This document shows positions 36,801-46,318 of a stretch of 64,000 bases of DNA, in pieces. Under the pieces are notes generated by a model. The model was not told the origin of the DNA. It made no database searches and saw only the letters and a list, made by a program, of their open reading frames with translations. Where the stretch lies: contig NC_067286.1 in the NCBI RefSeq assembly GCF_020740795.1, forward strand, positions 367,990 through 431,989, written 5' to 3'. A program made the translations under genes and the position numbers. The stretch's first letter is position 1. Every line of letters starts with the position of its first letter. Source of the stretch: Apus apus. Its lineage: Eukaryota; Chordata; Aves; Apodiformes; Apodidae.

Positions 36801-39800
36801 TTCAGGGCACACAGCTGTGGTTCTTAGGGTATTTCAGCTTGGTTGTATTCTTACAGTAGAAACTCTTCCTCAAGCTTGTAATGATTTGCTGCATGCTTGT
36901 GTTTATAAAAGTGAATACATTATTTATAAAGACATCAAGCAAAGCTATTTTGTCTTAAAAAAAACCTTCTAATGAAATTAAGGCTCTGTGCTCCACTGCT
37001 TTGAATGCAGAGGAGAGCCAGTGCTTTTTCAGCTCGAGAGCTCCATCCCCAGAGCTCACACTTGGCAGCAGGACAGAGCATGGTGAGAAATCCCTGCTGT
37101 AATTCCACATTTGGAGCCTGCAGATAAGTCGTTTCTTTAGGAGCAGCCTGAAGCTGGAAGAGTGGAGTTCTTTGGTGTAGTAAACCCAGTCTGTAGGAAC
37201 ACATTCAGATTCTTGTGTGTTTCTGAAGTTCTCACCTGGCAGAGTGGGCAGAGGTCTGTCCTGTAGCAGAGTGAACACAGAAGAGAAGCTCCAGCCACCA
37301 TCTGCACAACAGTTTGGCTCTGTTAGTGCAGGCTTGGGCAGCTGAGATTCTTCCTGCTGGCAGCTGTGCACCCTGGGGATGCTCAGGCCTCGTGGCTGGG
37401 AGTGTGTCTGCACCTCTGTGCCTCCAGTGTTCCCTTCTGCAGTGCCTCTTCAGCACCACCCTTTCTCCTTGCAGTGGATAATGGACGTGATCTTGTGTAA
37501 CGGATTGGGAATTTACTGTGGGATGAAGACTCTGTCTTGGCTCTCTTTGAAAACATACAAATGGCAAGGACTTTGGAACATTCCTACGTACAAGTAAGTG
37601 GGTGTAAAAAGTAACTCCACAGGTTTGGGCCCGTGTTAAAGATCCCAGTTGTGGAAGGGTTGCTCTGTTAGTTAATGTGAATTGAAGAATTCACATCTGC
37701 TCAGATGACTCCAGTACCTAGTAGCTTGTTGCTGCATGAAAGCTTGCTATGAGAGTTTTATTTAACTTGCAGATTAAACTGTTGAAAATAGACCTGTCAG
37801 GAGCTTTGCCTGATGTTGAGGAGTGAGGGCAGCTTGTGGGAATGAGCTTGGAGTCCAAGTCAGGATCATATTTCCTTATTCACAGCAAGGATCTGTTTGG
37901 TCCTTATGCAAAGAATGCATTCCCTGGTAGTCAGAATGTCATAGGAATTGCAGCACTGAAAATTAAAATTTAAGAAATCCCTTGTAGTCTTGTACCAGCA
38001 ATTAACTACCCTCCTCTGTAGCGTGTCTCTGCTGAGCAAAGCAGGGCTGAGGATCTGCCTGCACAGGGGGTGTGGTGCTTGAAAGTTCACAATGACAGTG
38101 CAGGTGACAGGCTTTTCTCTCTGACTCCCTCCTGTTAATCTCATTAAGTAGCATTTTTTGTGGGGTCAGTGGAGACATTTTCTATGTTTGAATCAGTGCC
38201 TCAAGAGGAAATGTTAGTAGTCTCTTATGTGCAGTTTCTTAAAATTGCAAGAGTGTGCTCTGCTTTCTTTTCAGAGGTAAAATGAAGAGGATTGTCTTCC
38301 AGTTCACCCCGTACAGCTGGGTCAAATTTGAGTGGAAGCCAGCGTCCAGCCTGCGCAGGTGGCTGGCAGTGTGTGGCATCATCTTTGTAGTAAGGAAACT
38401 CCTCTGTCTCCTCTCTCTCATTTGATTCAATGTTTTGTAGCTCTCCAGCAAGTGTACTAACAGTAGCTGAGGCTGAAGCTCTGACCTGGTGATGTTTCTG
38501 TAGTTGAGGCTGGAAGGGACGACTTCCAAACCCTGCAGAAAAGGTGTCTGCTTCCCTGCCTCTGGAACAGTTCACAGAGTCACTGCCTCATGATTTGTCC
38601 CTGCTTGCTGAACAGTGTTGATTGGCAATGTGAGCAGTGTAATCCATGATCTACACTTAATTCAGCAAGGAACTGCTGCTGGCCAAGCCACTGGCTTTGG
38701 ATGGAAGTGTCTTGTTTCCCTCAGCCTTCAGCAGATCCGTGTCTCCTCATGGCTGGAGAGGACAGTGCCCAGAGCCCCAGGCCTCTGCGTGCTGGCTCTG
38801 GGCCCCACAGCTCCTCAGACATAGTATATTTTGTACAGACTTAAATCATTCATTGGTCCCTGATTATTTTTTTTTAGTCTTTGTGTTTCACTGAGCACAT
38901 AGCACAGGAAGGTATTGACAGTATCCAGCTGGACCAGTTCAGGTAAACTGGCTGCCCCATTTAGACAAAAGAGAAGCTGGCTTCTCCAGTGGCCGTGGCA
39001 GATGGTCAGTGCCTCCTTCACCCGCCCTCCGAGGGGGCTGTGCATCCCCCTGAGGTCAGAATGTCCCTCACAGTCACAGGTATCAAGTGTGACACTGATG
39101 GGGAGGCAAACGTGGCAGTTAAGTGCCTTTTCCCCACTCCTACTTCTTGTCAGCTGGAGGACTTTGGCCTCTGTGCTGCCCCTGGAATGGCACTGGATCT
39201 GTTTTGAGCAACTCAAACTTCTTTTAATTCAGCAAATGTGAAGTTTAACTAAAAAAAAAATAACCCCTTGTGACCCTTGTTATGGTTGCAGAGATGATGG
39301 CATGGACCAGTTCCTGTGGTACTGGTGTGGCACAGGAGGTAACCTGGTGTCACTCTGACCAGCTGCCAGAACAGCCTGTCTTTAAGCAGCTGGAAACAGA
39401 TGGAGTGTGAACCCTGCTGGTGGTTTACTTTGGGGCCTGCTCAGGGAAGCTCCCTGTCAGGGTTTGCTGAGTGGGGCCCACCAGTCAGCCTGGGAAGCCC
39501 CCAGCCCTGGTGGCTGCCACAACAGCCCTGCAGTCTGTGCAGCCCCTTCTGCTCCCCAGCACTGCCTGGGCCTGGCACTCTGCAGGCTCAGCTGAACACA
39601 AGTGCTCATCACCTCATTTCTGCTACATAAAACCCTGGCCAAGTTCACCACAAACTTGCTGAGGTTGCCACAGTTTGTGGGAGGAATAAAGTAAACGTGC
39701 CTGCCTAAACAAAGCATGTTTCTGAGGGGGCAGCATGTGCATACCCCAGCTTTTGGCACCCTGAAGAAGCAGGGGTTTTGGTGCTGGAGCAGGGTTTGCA

Positions 39801-42800
39801 GCTGGGAGATTGCATTGAATTTATACTAGTCTTTGTTATCAAAATGCTTCTTTTAGCAAACCCTACCCTCAGCTGACAGTTTGTAAGCAGCTTCAGGTAT
39901 TGGCTCACTCTTTTGGATTAAACAATCCTTAATGCCATTTGTCATTTATTTTGTGTAAGCAGCTTGGGCCTGCTTGCTCACTTCCTCACACTGCCAGGGC
40001 AGCTCCCTGGAGAGCATTTTGTTCTAAATGCTTAACCAGTCCTCTGGAGCTGGCTTGGGCAGTGATGTTTGCATAGCTGTAAAAACCAACCCAAAAACCC
40101 ACAGTGTGCTGCCTATGCCTCCTGTTATTTTCGGGATCCCTCAGTCAGATTTTAAATGATAGAGAAAAGACAAGTTTTTACTTTAGGATTTGTTATCACT
40201 AGTCCTGCAGGTGCTTCAAGCTCCCAGTAGACTTGTTCAAGATAAGAGACGGTGCTTGTCCAGGTTTCTGTTGTGTTTTTGTTGGGTTTTTTAATACCTC
40301 TCCCAACACACAGAAAATGTTTAAAACCCAACTGTTGTTGGTCATCACTGCAGCTCAGTAATGCTGGGTAGAACTTTGTGGTGTTGGAGCAATGATGGGG
40401 AGTCGTGCAGGGAGAGAGGGAGATCCCAGGCTTCAGCCAGGGAAGTCTTCTGAATGTAATTAAAATGTCCTTTTTCTCAGTTTTTATTGGCAGAGTTGAA
40501 CACATTTTACTTGAAGTTTGTCCTCTGGATGCCACCAGAACACTACCTGGTCCTGTTACGCCTTGTCTTTTTTGTCAATGTGGGAGGTGTGGCTATGAGG
40601 GAGATCTACGACTTCATGGACGACCCGTAAGCCAGTCCTCTCTGTAAATACATGTCAAGCTTCACCTGCTTTGTTCTGAATTTGCTCCAGCTTGTTGGCA
40701 TCCATCTCAGGGCAGTTGGTCAGCTGGTCGGGGTCAAAAAGACCTAATCCCAAAGCATCTGCTTTGTGTTCTTCTGTTTTGGAGGTAAAATTCTGAGTAC
40801 ATCTGGTTAGAGAGCAGCTGTTGCTCAGGGAGTTCCATGTGCACTGTTTTTAACCTCAGTTTTTAATAAATGATCACTCTCTTGAGACTGTAACGTGTAA
40901 ATTAGCTGGCATGCCACGGGCTGGTGGGCAGAGGAGCACTGAGCTCCACTTTCAGATTGATAGCCAGGAACTACAGTCCTTAGAAGGGCCTTCTAAGGAC
41001 AGCAGGGCCCAAACTAAACAAAAAAAATGATTGTTTCTTAAAGGCACTTCTTTTCTTGAGCATCTTCCAGCTGGGCCTGGTCCTCTGGAGCTCTCCTGGC
41101 ACCCTCTTGCAGGTCAGAGGACCCTTGATAGCAGAGTGTATTGAAGGGGAAGGGCACTCACACAGAGCAGTGCATGTACTGTCAGACTGTTCCTACCTAA
41201 GCATCATATTTGTCCTTGCTGCTTTTGTTCTGCAGACCATGCAAGACCTGAGAAAGCTTTTGTTCTCAAAGTCACATTTTCTTTTAAGTTTTAGTAGTAA
41301 CGTCACCAGTTGCCTGAGCTCACATCTTCGGTCTAAGGCAACATCTGGCTTCAGGGGATGTTCATTGTCTGTCACTGACCAACGCAAAAAGTGTCTGTGT
41401 TCAGAATTTAGGGCTCCAACCTTCTGTGAAGATCAGTTCCCCTTGCAAGGGGCTCCTAGAGCTGGGAAGAAGGGCCAACCCACATTGCTTAGTCGGAGCT
41501 CAGGACATTCAGCAGTGGCAGGCACCTGCCTTTGGTGTCGGACCTACTGGTTTGGGACGTGCCTCCAACTCAAAGGTAAGAAGAGGTCTCTGCCTCTCAC
41601 TGGTGAGCTCCTCTCCTTAGCACCATGCACAATCTTCTGGTCCTTGTGTTTGGGTTGGAAAAAGTCCTCTGCCCTTGGTTCAACCACATGGCATTAGCAT
41701 TGAAGTGTAGGAGATCATCAGTCACCGGTGCCTCATTGCTGATTCAGTCGTTGCCATTCTCAGTCTGCTGCAGAAGTTCATCCAGCAAGCAGAGACTCAT
41801 CCTGAACTGCATGTCTTCACCATTGCCGCTGCCACCTGCTGCTCTGTGTCTCTTGGTGGGGAGGTGACTGGCCCCTCACTTCTGAGGCTCGTGGCTCTGC
41901 TTGGTGCACCACAGAGCTGACCTCTTCAGACTGGTCATGCAAATGGCAGAACCTGACATCTGGTCTTACCTCACATCTTCTCTGAAGGCTTTTACAACTG
42001 GAGTTGGACTCCTTGTTGCATTTCAGGTCATCCAAGCAGAGAGAATCTGCCCCTGTTTTACCAGCCCAGCCGGGTGTGTTTTCACAGTGCATCACTTTGA
42101 ACTGAGGAACCATTTGGGATATTTCCTGTTGTGTTGTAGGGAGAAGCTGCTGGGGAAGAGCAGGCTGTACCTGGGGATCCAACAGCACATGAGAAACCTT
42201 CCTGGCTTTTTCCTTTTGGACACTCACTCAACTTCTTAATGGACAAAGGTTGGAATATTCCATTGACCTTCCTTGCCAGAAACATGGCTCAGTGCCTGGT
42301 CTGGTGGTGACAGGATTGTCTGAGATGAACTGATTAGATCCCTTCCCCTAACCTTGCAATATTGAGTCTAGAAAGTGCTGCAGTTCAGACATGAAGACTC
42401 CTTTTCTTATTCAGGATTCCTAATATCTGCAGATAGTTCTAGGGCTTTGCTTGCAGGAGCTTGGTCTGAGCATGGGGACAAGAAAGTATCTAGAACTGAC
42501 ATCACCCAAGAAGAGGGGTGGTTCTTGAAGCTGTTCTCCAGTTGTTACCTACCATGCTCCTGTTGTGATCCCTGTGCTGCCCGTGAGCTCTGGAGGACTG
42601 GCTGTGTGGAATGGTCCTGACCAGAAATACCTTCATCCAAGAGTCTGGAGCATCTGACCTTGTCTTATCTTCCCGGTTTGTAGTCTTCAAGTCTCTTCCA
42701 AGGAAACTGCATTGAGGCCATGGATTTTAATCTCATTCATGCAGTTAAAAAAAACAAAACAAACCGACTTCCCTTTAAAACCTTTAGTGACCAGAAGGGC

Positions 42801-45800
42801 AGGAAACCACCTCTCTTCCTCGGCTGGTTTAGGCTCTTCTGCTGTAGTTCTTCTGCCAGTGTGCTGCCCTGAGCTAGGGGAGGAAAGCGACGGGAAGTGA
42901 GGAAGCAGATCAGCAAGGCAGAAAGCTGACCTCGTCATCTGAGCAGCCTGAGCTCACAGGGAGGGATCTGCTGTTGCTTTTCTTCTCTCTGTCCATGTGT
43001 CAGGGTTAGTTCCTGCCCATTTAATCTGTCACACCATGAACCAGCCGGAGCAGTGTCTGAAGTACTTTCATCTGAGTTGGTCTAGGCAGGATACTTTTAA
43101 AAATGGAATGCACTCATCCCATCTGCATCAGCAATAACCTGCACTTGGTTTACTGCATCACATTTTATTCCAGTGTATTTGGTTGATTTTGTGAAGCCTG
43201 AACTTAAGCTTTGGTGTCAAATGTGACTCTGAGGCCTCATGTTTACAAACTGTGTTTGTGTGCTCAGCTTGCAATGCCTGCCCTGGATTCAGGAGGGGGA
43301 AGAGAAGCTCTAGTTGCAATCTGTGCTTTGATCCCTTCCCAGATACTGGGAATCCGTGGGGATGCAGTGGGGCAGGTATGTCTGAGCAAAAGGAAAGCAC
43401 CTGCTGAAGGAGGGGTCCTCTCCCAGTGCAGCCACTGGCAGCTGGTGAGAAGAGGGGAGGAGGAACTGGGAGGAGCAGATGTGCAGTCCCAGCTCTCAGT
43501 GCCCAGCACTGCTGGAGGTGCCTGGGGCCTGCTGAGCAGTGCTCCAGCTGGAGGGAGGCACCAGTGTCAGGCACTTTCCAAGGAAATCCTAGTCAGGGAT
43601 TTGTTAGGTAGCTTTTTTTTTTTTTTTGTCCACTCCAGGGCAAAACCAGCAAGGAGATCTGGCCCCACATGCTGGGGTGGCTGCTGCAAATCTCAGCATT
43701 ACTAAGTCAGAGCCTGGGGCAGATGCACTCCCAGCAGCCACAGGCCAGAATGCCCCGTTGTGCAGAGCCCCAGCAGCTCTGCAGGGGTCATCTCCACATC
43801 TCCAGCCCTCCATAGGCTCCTGATACCCCTTTGCTCCCCATCTCTGTCCTGCCTCAGTAGTTCTGCCACTTCACACTGAGCTCTGCCTGGATGTGTTTCA
43901 CTTCATCTTCCTCCAGGTAGGAATGGACTAGCAGGGTCAGCTGGGCAAAAGAGAGGGGGGCTGGTGGGAAGAATGTTCCTTAGAATACTCTGTAGTGAAG
44001 TGAGAGGACAGAATAGCTGCTCCCTGGGATTAAAGCAGGGATGTAAGGAGCACAGGCAAAAAGGGCCAAGAGGCCAGTGCACCAAAATGCTGCCTGGTCT
44101 GGTCTTTAAGTAGAAGATGCAAGCCAAAGGCTGCTGAGGAAAGGTACCTGTGGGTGCTGCTGGGGAGACAGGTGGTGATTATGGTGATTGAGGGTTTTGC
44201 TGTTCTCAGGTTTGGTCTTCCTTGGTTAAAATTGGTTGGATTTTAGGAAACATTAAATTCATGCCTTTGGGGGAAGAGAAAACATACAACTTCGAGTAGC
44301 TTTCTCTTTTTGTTTTTTTCCTCTAATGGGAAGAAAATCCCTTTTTAGATTCAGAAAATGGGTGATGGAAGAACACAAATTTCATCTGCCAAGTGGTCTG
44401 TGATGGGCCTGACTGTGCAGCTGTGGGCAGGGCTGCGGTGCCAGCCAAGGTGCCATCAAAAAAGGGCTTGTTCTGTTGCCCAAACAGCATCCCATGGGAT
44501 TACTGACATATGAGTGATCTGGTCTGTCAGGCCAGGAAGCTGTAAGAAATGACAGGAAGAGGCCAGGTCAGGAAGTGGAGGACCTGGCATGAAGCAGCTC
44601 CCCCAGGTTTCTCGTGTGAGGACAATGAGGCTTCTGGAAAGGCAGCCTGTAGGTATTTGGGGGTCATGTATTTTCCATGCAGGAACAGGTGACCCAAAAG
44701 ATGGTATCTTTCCATCTCCCCTTCTGCAAGCAGAGCCTCTGAGTAGATGTCTTGATTCTACTGCAGTTTAATTGCTAGTGTTACTGATTGATGGGTCCTT
44801 CACTAGACCCATACACAGCACTGCAGCTTCTCGGGAGCTTCCCTGGTGCTGCTTAAAAACAAACCCTGGGCATTACATTTTAATCACATATTTGCCCCAG
44901 GGTTGTGTTGTCCTAGAAGTGAAGTGTTGTCCCTGCATCTTCCATTATCCTGCCTGTTTTTTGTTAAGCTTTCTTCCCCTAAGATCCGTTCAGAGATGAT
45001 CAGTGACAGCTCATCAAATACCTTTTGGGGAACAGTGATTTTCAGGGGCCCTCACAGAGGGGCTCAGTGTGGTTACTGCAGCTGGACTTGACATTTGCTG
45101 AGGAAATCCAGGAGTCGAGCTCCTGTGCCCTGAACCTTAGCTGATCTCCAGCTGGTCAGATAATTGTTTTGTGTGGATTTACCAGTGCCCTGAAAACGGG
45201 GGCACTGCCTTGCATCACAGGATGGTGAAGTTCAACTTCTCGGGTGTTTTCAGAGCCTCTGAGAGGAAACTGAAGTAACACCAACAAGAAAGTTGTCAGT
45301 CTGCGTGGCCTTAGTACCTGTGTAATCCAGACTGCTTTTAGAGTGGTGCAAAGCTGACTGCAGTTCTTACCCAGCTGTGCTTGTATTAATATTTCTGAGA
45401 ACGCTTGGTTCTGCAGCCCTAGCTTTGTTTCATCTGTGTGTCTGTTCTGCAGGAGGTTCCATAAGAAGCTGGGTCAGCAGGCATGGCTGGTGGCTGCCAT
45501 CACTGCCACGGAGTTTCTGATCGTGGTGAAGTACGATCCCTACACACTCACCCTTTCCCTTCCCTTCTACATCACCCAGTGCTGGATCCTGGGAATCATC
45601 CTGGTGCTCACCTGGACAGCCTGGCGCTTCTTCATCCGGTGAGCAGGGCTGGCTGTGCTGCCTCAGGGCTGGGGTGGGTTGCTCTGGCTCTTCATAGGAT
45701 CACAGAATCCCAGACTGGCTTGGGTTGGTGGGACCTTAAAGCCCATCCAGTCCCACCCCCCCTGCCATGGGCAGGGACAATTCCCTCTAGACCAGGTTGC

Positions 45801-46318
45801 TCAGAGCCTCATCCAGCCTGGCCTTGAACCCTTGCAGGGAGGAGGTGTCCATAGCTGTGTCAGTAGGTGTCAGTGCCTCCTGAGGACAGGTCACTGCTCT
45901 TTTGAATGGCTTGAGCTGCAGGGCTTTTGTGTAAGAATTGTTAAATGAACAGGGAGTTTTCTGTGCATCGTCCTGGCAGTTGTTATTTCTGGACCAGGCA
46001 CACAAGTCGAGTGAATAAAACCATCAACAACTTTGGAAATACACAAGAAAATCAAGTGGGTTAAGCTATCCCGAGGGCACTTGCATCCAGAACAGCCTGG
46101 CCTTGCTGGTTTTGCTGTGTGTTGCAGCTGTTTGTCCCATCCCTGGTTCCCATCTGTGTGTTTTCCTCTCCAGGGACATCACTCTGCGGTATAAGGAGAT
46201 ACGGCGGCAGAAGCAGGAGCACAAGTATGAGAAGGACAAATGCCTGAGCAATGGTGATGGACACTCATCAGTGCTGGAGGAACAAAACAGGAACAAACTG
46301 AGGGAGAAGAAACTTTGA
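9556..46318 (+). CDS. PTDSS2: Phosphatidylserine synthase 2, complete 12-exon coding region
   Basis: PTDSS2 is an ER (mitochondria-associated membrane) enzyme that swaps the ethanolamine of phosphatidylethanolamine for L-serine, giving phosphatidylserine. Coding exons: 9556-9836, 19421-19522, 24618-24700, 31754-31821, 33300-33434, 34445-34495, 35948-36061, 37475-37593, 38275-38389, 40481-40626, 45453-45638, 46174-46318. All introns are GT-AG, and phases join without a frameshift into 1545 nt (514 residues; human is about 487). From residue 85 to about 475 the product closely follows human PTDSS2, including [18 protein letters not shown], the [10 protein letters not shown] loop and the RDWWMC...SECWWDHW core. 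About nine or ten hydrophobic segments are visible, as expected for this polytopic family. The start was chosen because MRRGERR equals the human N terminus and lies in a good context (gccgccATGa). The cytosolic N and C tails diverge from human. Exon 1 holds a tandem octapeptide and introns 1 and 11 hold CR1 insertions. Confidence 0.97.
9565..9636 (+). repeat. 24-bp coding tandem repeat, three copies
   Basis: Three head-to-tail 24-bp units (9565-9588, 9589-9612, 9613-9636) each encode GERRSPGR in PTDSS2 exon 1. Copies 1 and 3 are identical over the visible codons; copy 2 differs by synonymous changes (cga cgc instead of cgg cgg). The human N terminus has only one GERR-like unit. Confidence 0.92.
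12780..12980 (-). repeat. Old CR1/L3-like LINE remnant in PTDSS2 intron 1
   Basis: The order 'cttccagaaaggcatccagtc', 'ttgatttgaaggtgttggg', 'accaccaggtta' and 'ggttaattgg' follows the reversed 3' domain of CR1-clade elements (the equivalents of the 'catccagcctggccttgaac' and 'acctgttcca' blocks). The copy is AT-rich and strongly diverged, so it is old. The ends are approximate. Confidence 0.5.
17603..17631 (+). repeat. Interrupted poly(T) tract
   Basis: This is a T-rich low-complexity run of about 29 bp broken by two cytosines, in PTDSS2 intron 1. It has no flanking target-site duplication that I could see, so I do not assign it to a retroposon tail. Confidence 0.8.
18181..18503 (-). repeat. 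CR1 LINE 3' end with ORF2 C-terminal remnant
   Basis: The + strand opens with 'cacagaatcatggaatgccaggttggaagggacctcaagg', the reversed CR1 3' end. On the minus strand a 96-codon open frame (18213-18503) encodes the end of the CR1 ORF2 (reverse transcriptase) protein, recognisable by [28 protein letters not shown] and [14 protein letters not shown]. The element is 5'-truncated, as is usual for LINEs, with no endonuclease or catalytic RT part left. It lies about 0.9 kb before PTDSS2 exon 2. It is a dead fragment. Confidence 0.9.
19421..19522 (+). CDS. PTDSS2: PTDSS2 coding exon 2 (residues 94-128)
   Basis: The acceptor is gcattttag|G and the donor is AAAGAG-type AG|GTGGGT. It encodes the first transmembrane segment ([17 protein letters not shown]) and the conserved loop [13 protein letters not shown]. 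It joins exon 1 in phase by completing Trp-94, and exon 3 by splitting Arg-128. Confidence 0.95.
20280..20302 (+). repeat. Poly(T) tract of about 23 bp
   Basis: An uninterrupted T run in PTDSS2 intron 2, followed by a C-rich pyrimidine stretch. It is a simple repeat likely to vary in length, and is possibly the reversed tail of a short retroposon, although no body is recognisable. Confidence 0.85.
24296..24366 (+). repeat. 20-bp tandem repeat in PTDSS2 intron 2
   Basis: The unit AATGGCAGCAAGCTGGGAGG occurs three times in perfect register, followed by a partial fourth copy (AATGGCAGCA). The identity of the copies means recent expansion. It lies 250 bp before exon 3. Confidence 0.93.
24618..24700 (+). 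CDS. PTDSS2: PTDSS2 coding exon 3 (residues 128-156)
   Basis: The acceptor is tacttccag|A and the donor is CCAG|GTAATT. It encodes the second hydrophobic segment ([16 protein letters not shown]) and the strictly conserved loop [11 protein letters not shown]. Ala-156 is split with exon 4. It matches the human exon residue for residue. Confidence 0.95.
28447..28492. repeat. AT-rich (TA)n low-complexity patch
   Basis: Alternating TA stretches, including 'acatatatatatat' and 'catatatataa', lie around a short non-repeat spacer in PTDSS2 intron 3. It is a degenerate dinucleotide microsatellite. Confidence 0.75.
31754..31821 (+). CDS. PTDSS2: PTDSS2 coding exon 4 (residues 156-178)
   Basis: A short 68-nt exon, with acceptor tttctgcag|C and donor TTTCAG|GTAAGT (a consensus match). 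It encodes YWRFW followed by the third membrane segment ([17 protein letters not shown]), matching human exactly in this stretch. It ends on a codon boundary. Confidence 0.95.
33300..33434 (+). CDS. PTDSS2: PTDSS2 coding exon 5 (residues 179-223)
   Basis: The acceptor is cctttgcag|A and the donor is TGG|GTAAGA. It encodes the large hydrophilic loop [14 protein letters not shown] through DPFHNIW, with the family signature [10 protein letters not shown]. An NGS sequon (residue 214) stands where human has NET, so a possible N-glycosylation site is kept although the residues changed. Confidence 0.95.
34445..34495 (+). CDS. PTDSS2: PTDSS2 coding exon 6 (residues 224-240)
   Basis: The smallest exon of the gene, 51 nt, symmetrical phase 0-0, with acceptor ggtttatag|G and donor CTGAAG|GTAAGA. 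It encodes [17 protein letters not shown]. Skipping it would keep frame but remove a loop conserved in PTDSS1 and PTDSS2. Confidence 0.93.
35948..36061 (+). CDS. PTDSS2: PTDSS2 coding exon 7 (residues 241-278)
   Basis: Phase 0-0, with acceptor tttgtgtag|A and donor GATCAC|GTATGT. It encodes the most conserved part of the enzyme, [11 protein letters not shown] to NFSECWWDH, rich in acidic and histidine residues (E-F-L-E-Y, L-E-H, E-C-W-W-D-H). This is identical to human over the whole exon, so it probably forms the active-site region. Confidence 0.96.
37475..37593 (+). CDS. PTDSS2: PTDSS2 coding exon 8 (residues 279-318)
   Basis: The acceptor is ctccttgcag|T and the donor is TACAA|GTAAGT, splitting Lys-318. 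It encodes [20 protein letters not shown] and then [19 protein letters not shown]. Only a few residues differ from human (I/L and S/E changes). Confidence 0.95.
38275..38389 (+). CDS. PTDSS2: PTDSS2 coding exon 9 (residues 318-356)
   Basis: The acceptor is tcttttcag|A. The donor is read as TTTGTA|GTAAGG because the protein then continues ...GIIFV-FLLAELN as in human; a GTAGTA donor 3 bp earlier would drop one valine. It encodes [29 protein letters not shown] and the start of the next membrane segment. Confidence 0.94.
40481..40626 (+). CDS. PTDSS2: PTDSS2 coding exon 10 (residues 357-405)
   Basis: The acceptor is ctttttctcag|T and the donor is GACCC|GTAAGC. It encodes [20 protein letters not shown] and the following membrane segment [17 protein letters not shown], then [10 protein letters not shown]. 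Pro-405 is completed by exon 11. Confidence 0.95.
40627..45452. other. PTDSS2 intron 10, ORF-rich anonymous DNA
   Basis: This large intron contains overlapping open frames between about 41050 and 42690 on both strands. The longest is 213 codons (+, 41056-41697), with 136 codons antisense (41817-42227) and neighbouring antisense frames in another register. I recognise no protein family and no consistent splice sites. The rest of the intron shows a T15-17 run near 43613-43627 and nothing else I can name. Confidence 0.5.
45453..45638 (+). CDS. PTDSS2: PTDSS2 coding exon 11 (residues 405-467)
   Basis: The acceptor is tgttctgcag|G and the donor is ATCCG|GTGAGC. It encodes [20 protein letters not shown], one membrane segment, the loop [14 protein letters not shown], and a last hydrophobic segment [18 protein letters not shown] before FFIR. 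Human has PKPHKKLG at the start, so only the first residues differ. Confidence 0.95.
45696..45905 (-). repeat. CR1 LINE 3' fragment in PTDSS2 intron 11
   Basis: The + strand reads as a reversed CR1 3' end. It starts with 'ggatcacagaatcccagact', then 'gggttggtgggaccttaaag', 'ccctgccatgggcagggaca', 'agaccaggttgctcagagcc' and 'agcctggccttgaaccc'. It is less diverged than the copy near 12.9 kb. It fills about 40% of a 535-bp intron and begins under 60 bp after the exon 11 donor. Confidence 0.92.
46174..46318 (+). CDS. PTDSS2: PTDSS2 coding exon 12 (residues 467-514, stop TGA)
   Basis: The acceptor is cctctccag|G. It begins with the conserved DITLRYKE, then changes into a charged tail with many Lys/Glu/Arg that ends LREKKL. 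Human has an unrelated acidic Gly/Pro-rich tail here, so this cytosolic end is free to diverge. The frame is clean to the TGA at 46316-46318. Confidence 0.94.

Noticed and set aside
41260-41295. Minus-strand heptapeptide LKRKCDF resembling a motif in period clock proteins
   Set aside because: It is one short match only. Flanking residues disagree and the expected neighbouring PER blocks are absent.
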